Source of the DNA: Rikenellaceae bacterium
GTDB taxonomy: Bacteria; Bacteroidota; Bacteroidia; Bacteroidales; Rikenellaceae
Length of the DNA: 64,000 nucleotides
Assembly: GCA_020859685.1 (NCBI GenBank)
Contig: JAJBVT010000051.1
Location: forward strand, 42,643-106,642
Direction: 5' to 3'
Part shown: piece after piece, positions 62,341-64,000 of the stretch
Position numbering within the stretch: position 1 is the stretch's first letter
Layout: every line of letters starts with the position of its first letter
Position numbers and translations under genes: made by a program
The notes under the pieces: model-generated
The model's database searches: none
What the model saw: only the letters and a program-made list of their open reading frames with translations
What the model was told of the DNA's origin: nothing

Positions 62341-64000
62341 TTAAAAATTGACGGATGCACCGAAATTGTAGATCTTCATCAACGGGTAGTAGACGGTTCT
62401 GGTCTGCACCATTTCCGGGTCGTACCGCTTCATCTCCGGAGTCTTGGTCCATGTCCAGAGGTTCTGGCCGTTGGCGAACACCCGGATACCGTTTATCCGT
62501 ATCTTCGAGAACCACCTTTGAGGCAGGTTGTAGGCAATCTCGAGATTCTTCAGGCGGACGTAGGTGGCGTCGTAAGCCCAGTAGGTGGAGCGCTGGTAGT
62601 TGGACGAGGACTCGACGTTGGTATAGTGCAGCACGGGATACCTGGCGTCCCTCTGCTGCGGGGTCCACCGGTCGGCTATCCATGTGAAACTGCCCCAACC
62701 CTCCATCATCATAATCTGGTTCTCGTAAGTGGGGTGGTAGGCTACGTCCGTGGCTCCCTGAAACAGGGCCGAAACCTCCAGTCCCTTCCAGTCGAACCCG
62801 AGCGAAGCGGTGAACGTGGTGCGCGGAATGTTCGATTTACCCAGCGGCACCATATCCTTCTCGTCAATCTTCATATCGCCGTTCACATCCCTGTACTTTA
62901 TATCGCCCGGTATCGGGTTGGGGTTGAAGGTGTTGTACGGATTGTTCGGGTTGTGTATCTCCTCGTAGCTGTCCCAGTAGCCTTCGGCTATCAGCCCGCG
63001 CATCTCGTTGAGCGGACGCCCGGTGCGGTAGAGGTACGGGTAATACTGGTCGGTCTCCGACAGGCGCAGGGCCTTGTTCTTGGAGTAGGCGTAGGTACCT
63101 TTTACGAAGTAGCGGAACTCCTGCCCGATGGCCCCGTCCCAACCCAGCTCCACCTCTATTCCCTGATTCTTGACCTTGGCGTAGTTGGTGTCGGTGAAGT
63201 AGTTCAGGTTGGCCATAGGCCCGTGGCTGTCCATATCCATGTAGAGGTACGAGGGATATGTCTCCATCGAGGTGAGTATATTTCCGCGTATCTCACGGAA
63301 GATGTCCACCGTCAGGCTCAGCCGGTTGGCAAGAAACCGGGCGTCGATACCGATATTGGATTTACGGGCCGTCTCCCACGTTACGTTGTAGTTGGGGGTC
63401 TTGCCCTCCTGGAGCGGTGTGCGGTAGTCCGACCCGGTGGACGGTTCGCCGTAGTACTGGAAATAGCTGCCCGGGTAGTTAGAGAAGACCGAGTTTATAT
63501 ACAGGAAGCGCGTGGAGGCGTAGTCGCTCCCCACCTCGCCGTACGAACCCCTCACTTTGAGGAAGTTCACGATATGGCGCGCGCCCTGCATAAAGCCCTC
63601 CTCCGACACCGCCCAACCGGCCGAGTATGCGGGGAAGGTACCGAAGCGCTGCCCCTTCGGGAAGTTCTCCGAACCGTTTATACCGATATTGAACTCGGCG
63701 AAATAACGGTTGTCGTAGTTATACGTGGCGCGTCCCACGAAGCCGAGATAGGCGTGCGGCACGTCGTAGTACGAGGACATATAGTAACGGCTCTTCTCCA
63801 CGTTATAGAGCGCCAGCCCGGTCACGGTGTGCGGCCTGAACGAGCGGTCGTAATTGAGCGCCAGTTCGAAATACTCCTTTCGCCGTTTGTCCCGGTCGGG
63901 CGACATCCGGGCGAGGGTACCGTCTTCCCCCGACTTTTTGAGGTATATCTCCCCATCCACCTCCATGGGCTGGTAGGTGGCGAAGCTCGTAAGGCTCCTC
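62341..64000 (-). CDS. SusC-like transporter, N-terminal part outside window
   Basis: C-terminal 552 codons of a SusC-like outer-membrane channel, open to the right edge with no stop (RSLTSFATYQPMEVDGEIY is the first readable stretch). It shows typical barrel repeats (YFAEFNIGINGSENFPKGQRFG, VNFLKVRGSYGEVGSD), the periplasmic-turn motif RDVNGDMKIDEKD, and ends in NFGASVNF. It is the most upstream visible gene of the right-hand operon; promoter and plug domain lie beyond the window. Confidence 0.92.
   Translation of the reverse strand, partial: RSLTSFATYQPMEVDGEIYLKKSGEDGTLARMSPDRDKRRKEYFELALNYDRSFRPHTVTGLALYNVEKSRYYMSSYYDVPHAYLGFVGRATYNYDNRYFAEFNIGINGSENFPKGQRFGTFPAYSAGWAVSEEGFMQGARHIVNFLKVRGSYGEVGSDYASTRFLYINSVFSNYPGSYFQYYGEPSTGSDYRTPLQEGKTPNYNVTWETARKSNIGIDARFLANRLSLTVDIFREIRGNILTSMETYPSYLYMDMDSHGPMANLNYFTDTNYAKVKNQGIEVELGWDGAIGQEFRYFVKGTYAYSKNKALRLSETDQYYPYLYRTGRPLNEMRGLIAEGYWDSYEEIHNPNNPYNTFNPNPIPGDIKYRDVNGDMKIDEKDMVPLGKSNIPRTTFTASLGFDWKGLEVSALFQGATDVAYHPTYENQIMMMEGWGSFTWIADRWTPQQRDARYPVLHYTNVESSSNYQRSTYWAYDATYVRLKNLEIAYNLPQRWFSKIRINGIRVFANGQNLWTWTKTPEMKRYDPEMVQTRTVYYPLMKIYNFGASVNF

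Noticed and set aside
1..64000. tRNA, rRNA, CRISPR, insertion sequence, integrase or phage genes
   Set aside because: None seen; no regularly spaced repeats, transposase-like frames or tRNA-like folds were noticed.

Overview
The window comes from a GC-rich member of the Bacteroidetes, most likely a gut Bacteroidales. The evidence is four SusC/SusD pairs, a hybrid two-component regulator, lipoproteins with BACON domains, promoters of the TAnnTTTG type and no useful Shine-Dalgarno signals. High GC with this gene style fits Rikenellaceae/Alistipes, but that placement is an inference. I see no rRNA, tRNA, CRISPR or insertion sequence.

Left part (1-11.6 kb, minus strand): a Sus-like locus that does not look like a normal glycan locus. 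A PHP-type phosphodiesterase is followed by SusC, SusD, a BACON/DUF5689-type lipoprotein, a calcineurin-like metallophosphoesterase and a BACON lipoprotein that runs off the window. The enzymes suggest a phosphoester substrate. The susD gene carries an in-frame TAA, so the locus may be broken in this strain.

Middle (12.2-45.7 kb): a complete xylan utilization system. It holds susC-susD-surface glycan-binding protein (12.3-18.6 kb), a 1376-residue hybrid two-component sensor/regulator (19.1-23.3 kb), GH30 and CBM-containing GH10 surface xylanases (23.5-27.6 kb), a minus-strand GH43-GH2 pair (28.2-32.3 kb), a six-gene operon GH115-CE20-like esterase-GPH symporter-GH10-GH43-GH67 (32.7-43.0 kb), and a GH43-CBM6 enzyme (43.7-45.6 kb). 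Together these cut acetylated glucurono(arabino)xylan at the surface, import it, strip acetyl, glucuronate and arabinose, and hydrolyse xylobiose inside. Six of these transcription units share a 28-bp inverted-repeat operator (TGTNNCAAA-N10-TTTGNNACA), always exactly 30 bp upstream of a -7 box. I read this as the binding site of the hybrid regulator.

An orphan FtsX/MacB-type permease gene (46.0-48.4 kb) separates this from the right part (48.7-64 kb, minus strand). There, two tandem SusC/SusD pairs, three small lipoproteins, an unrecognised 290-residue lipoprotein and an unrecognised 957-residue secreted protein form a second Sus-like locus with no glycosidase I can name. The 957-residue gene has its own promoter and a diverged copy of the same operator at the same spacing.

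Small stem-loop repeats with covarying arms sit in all four convergent gene junctions.
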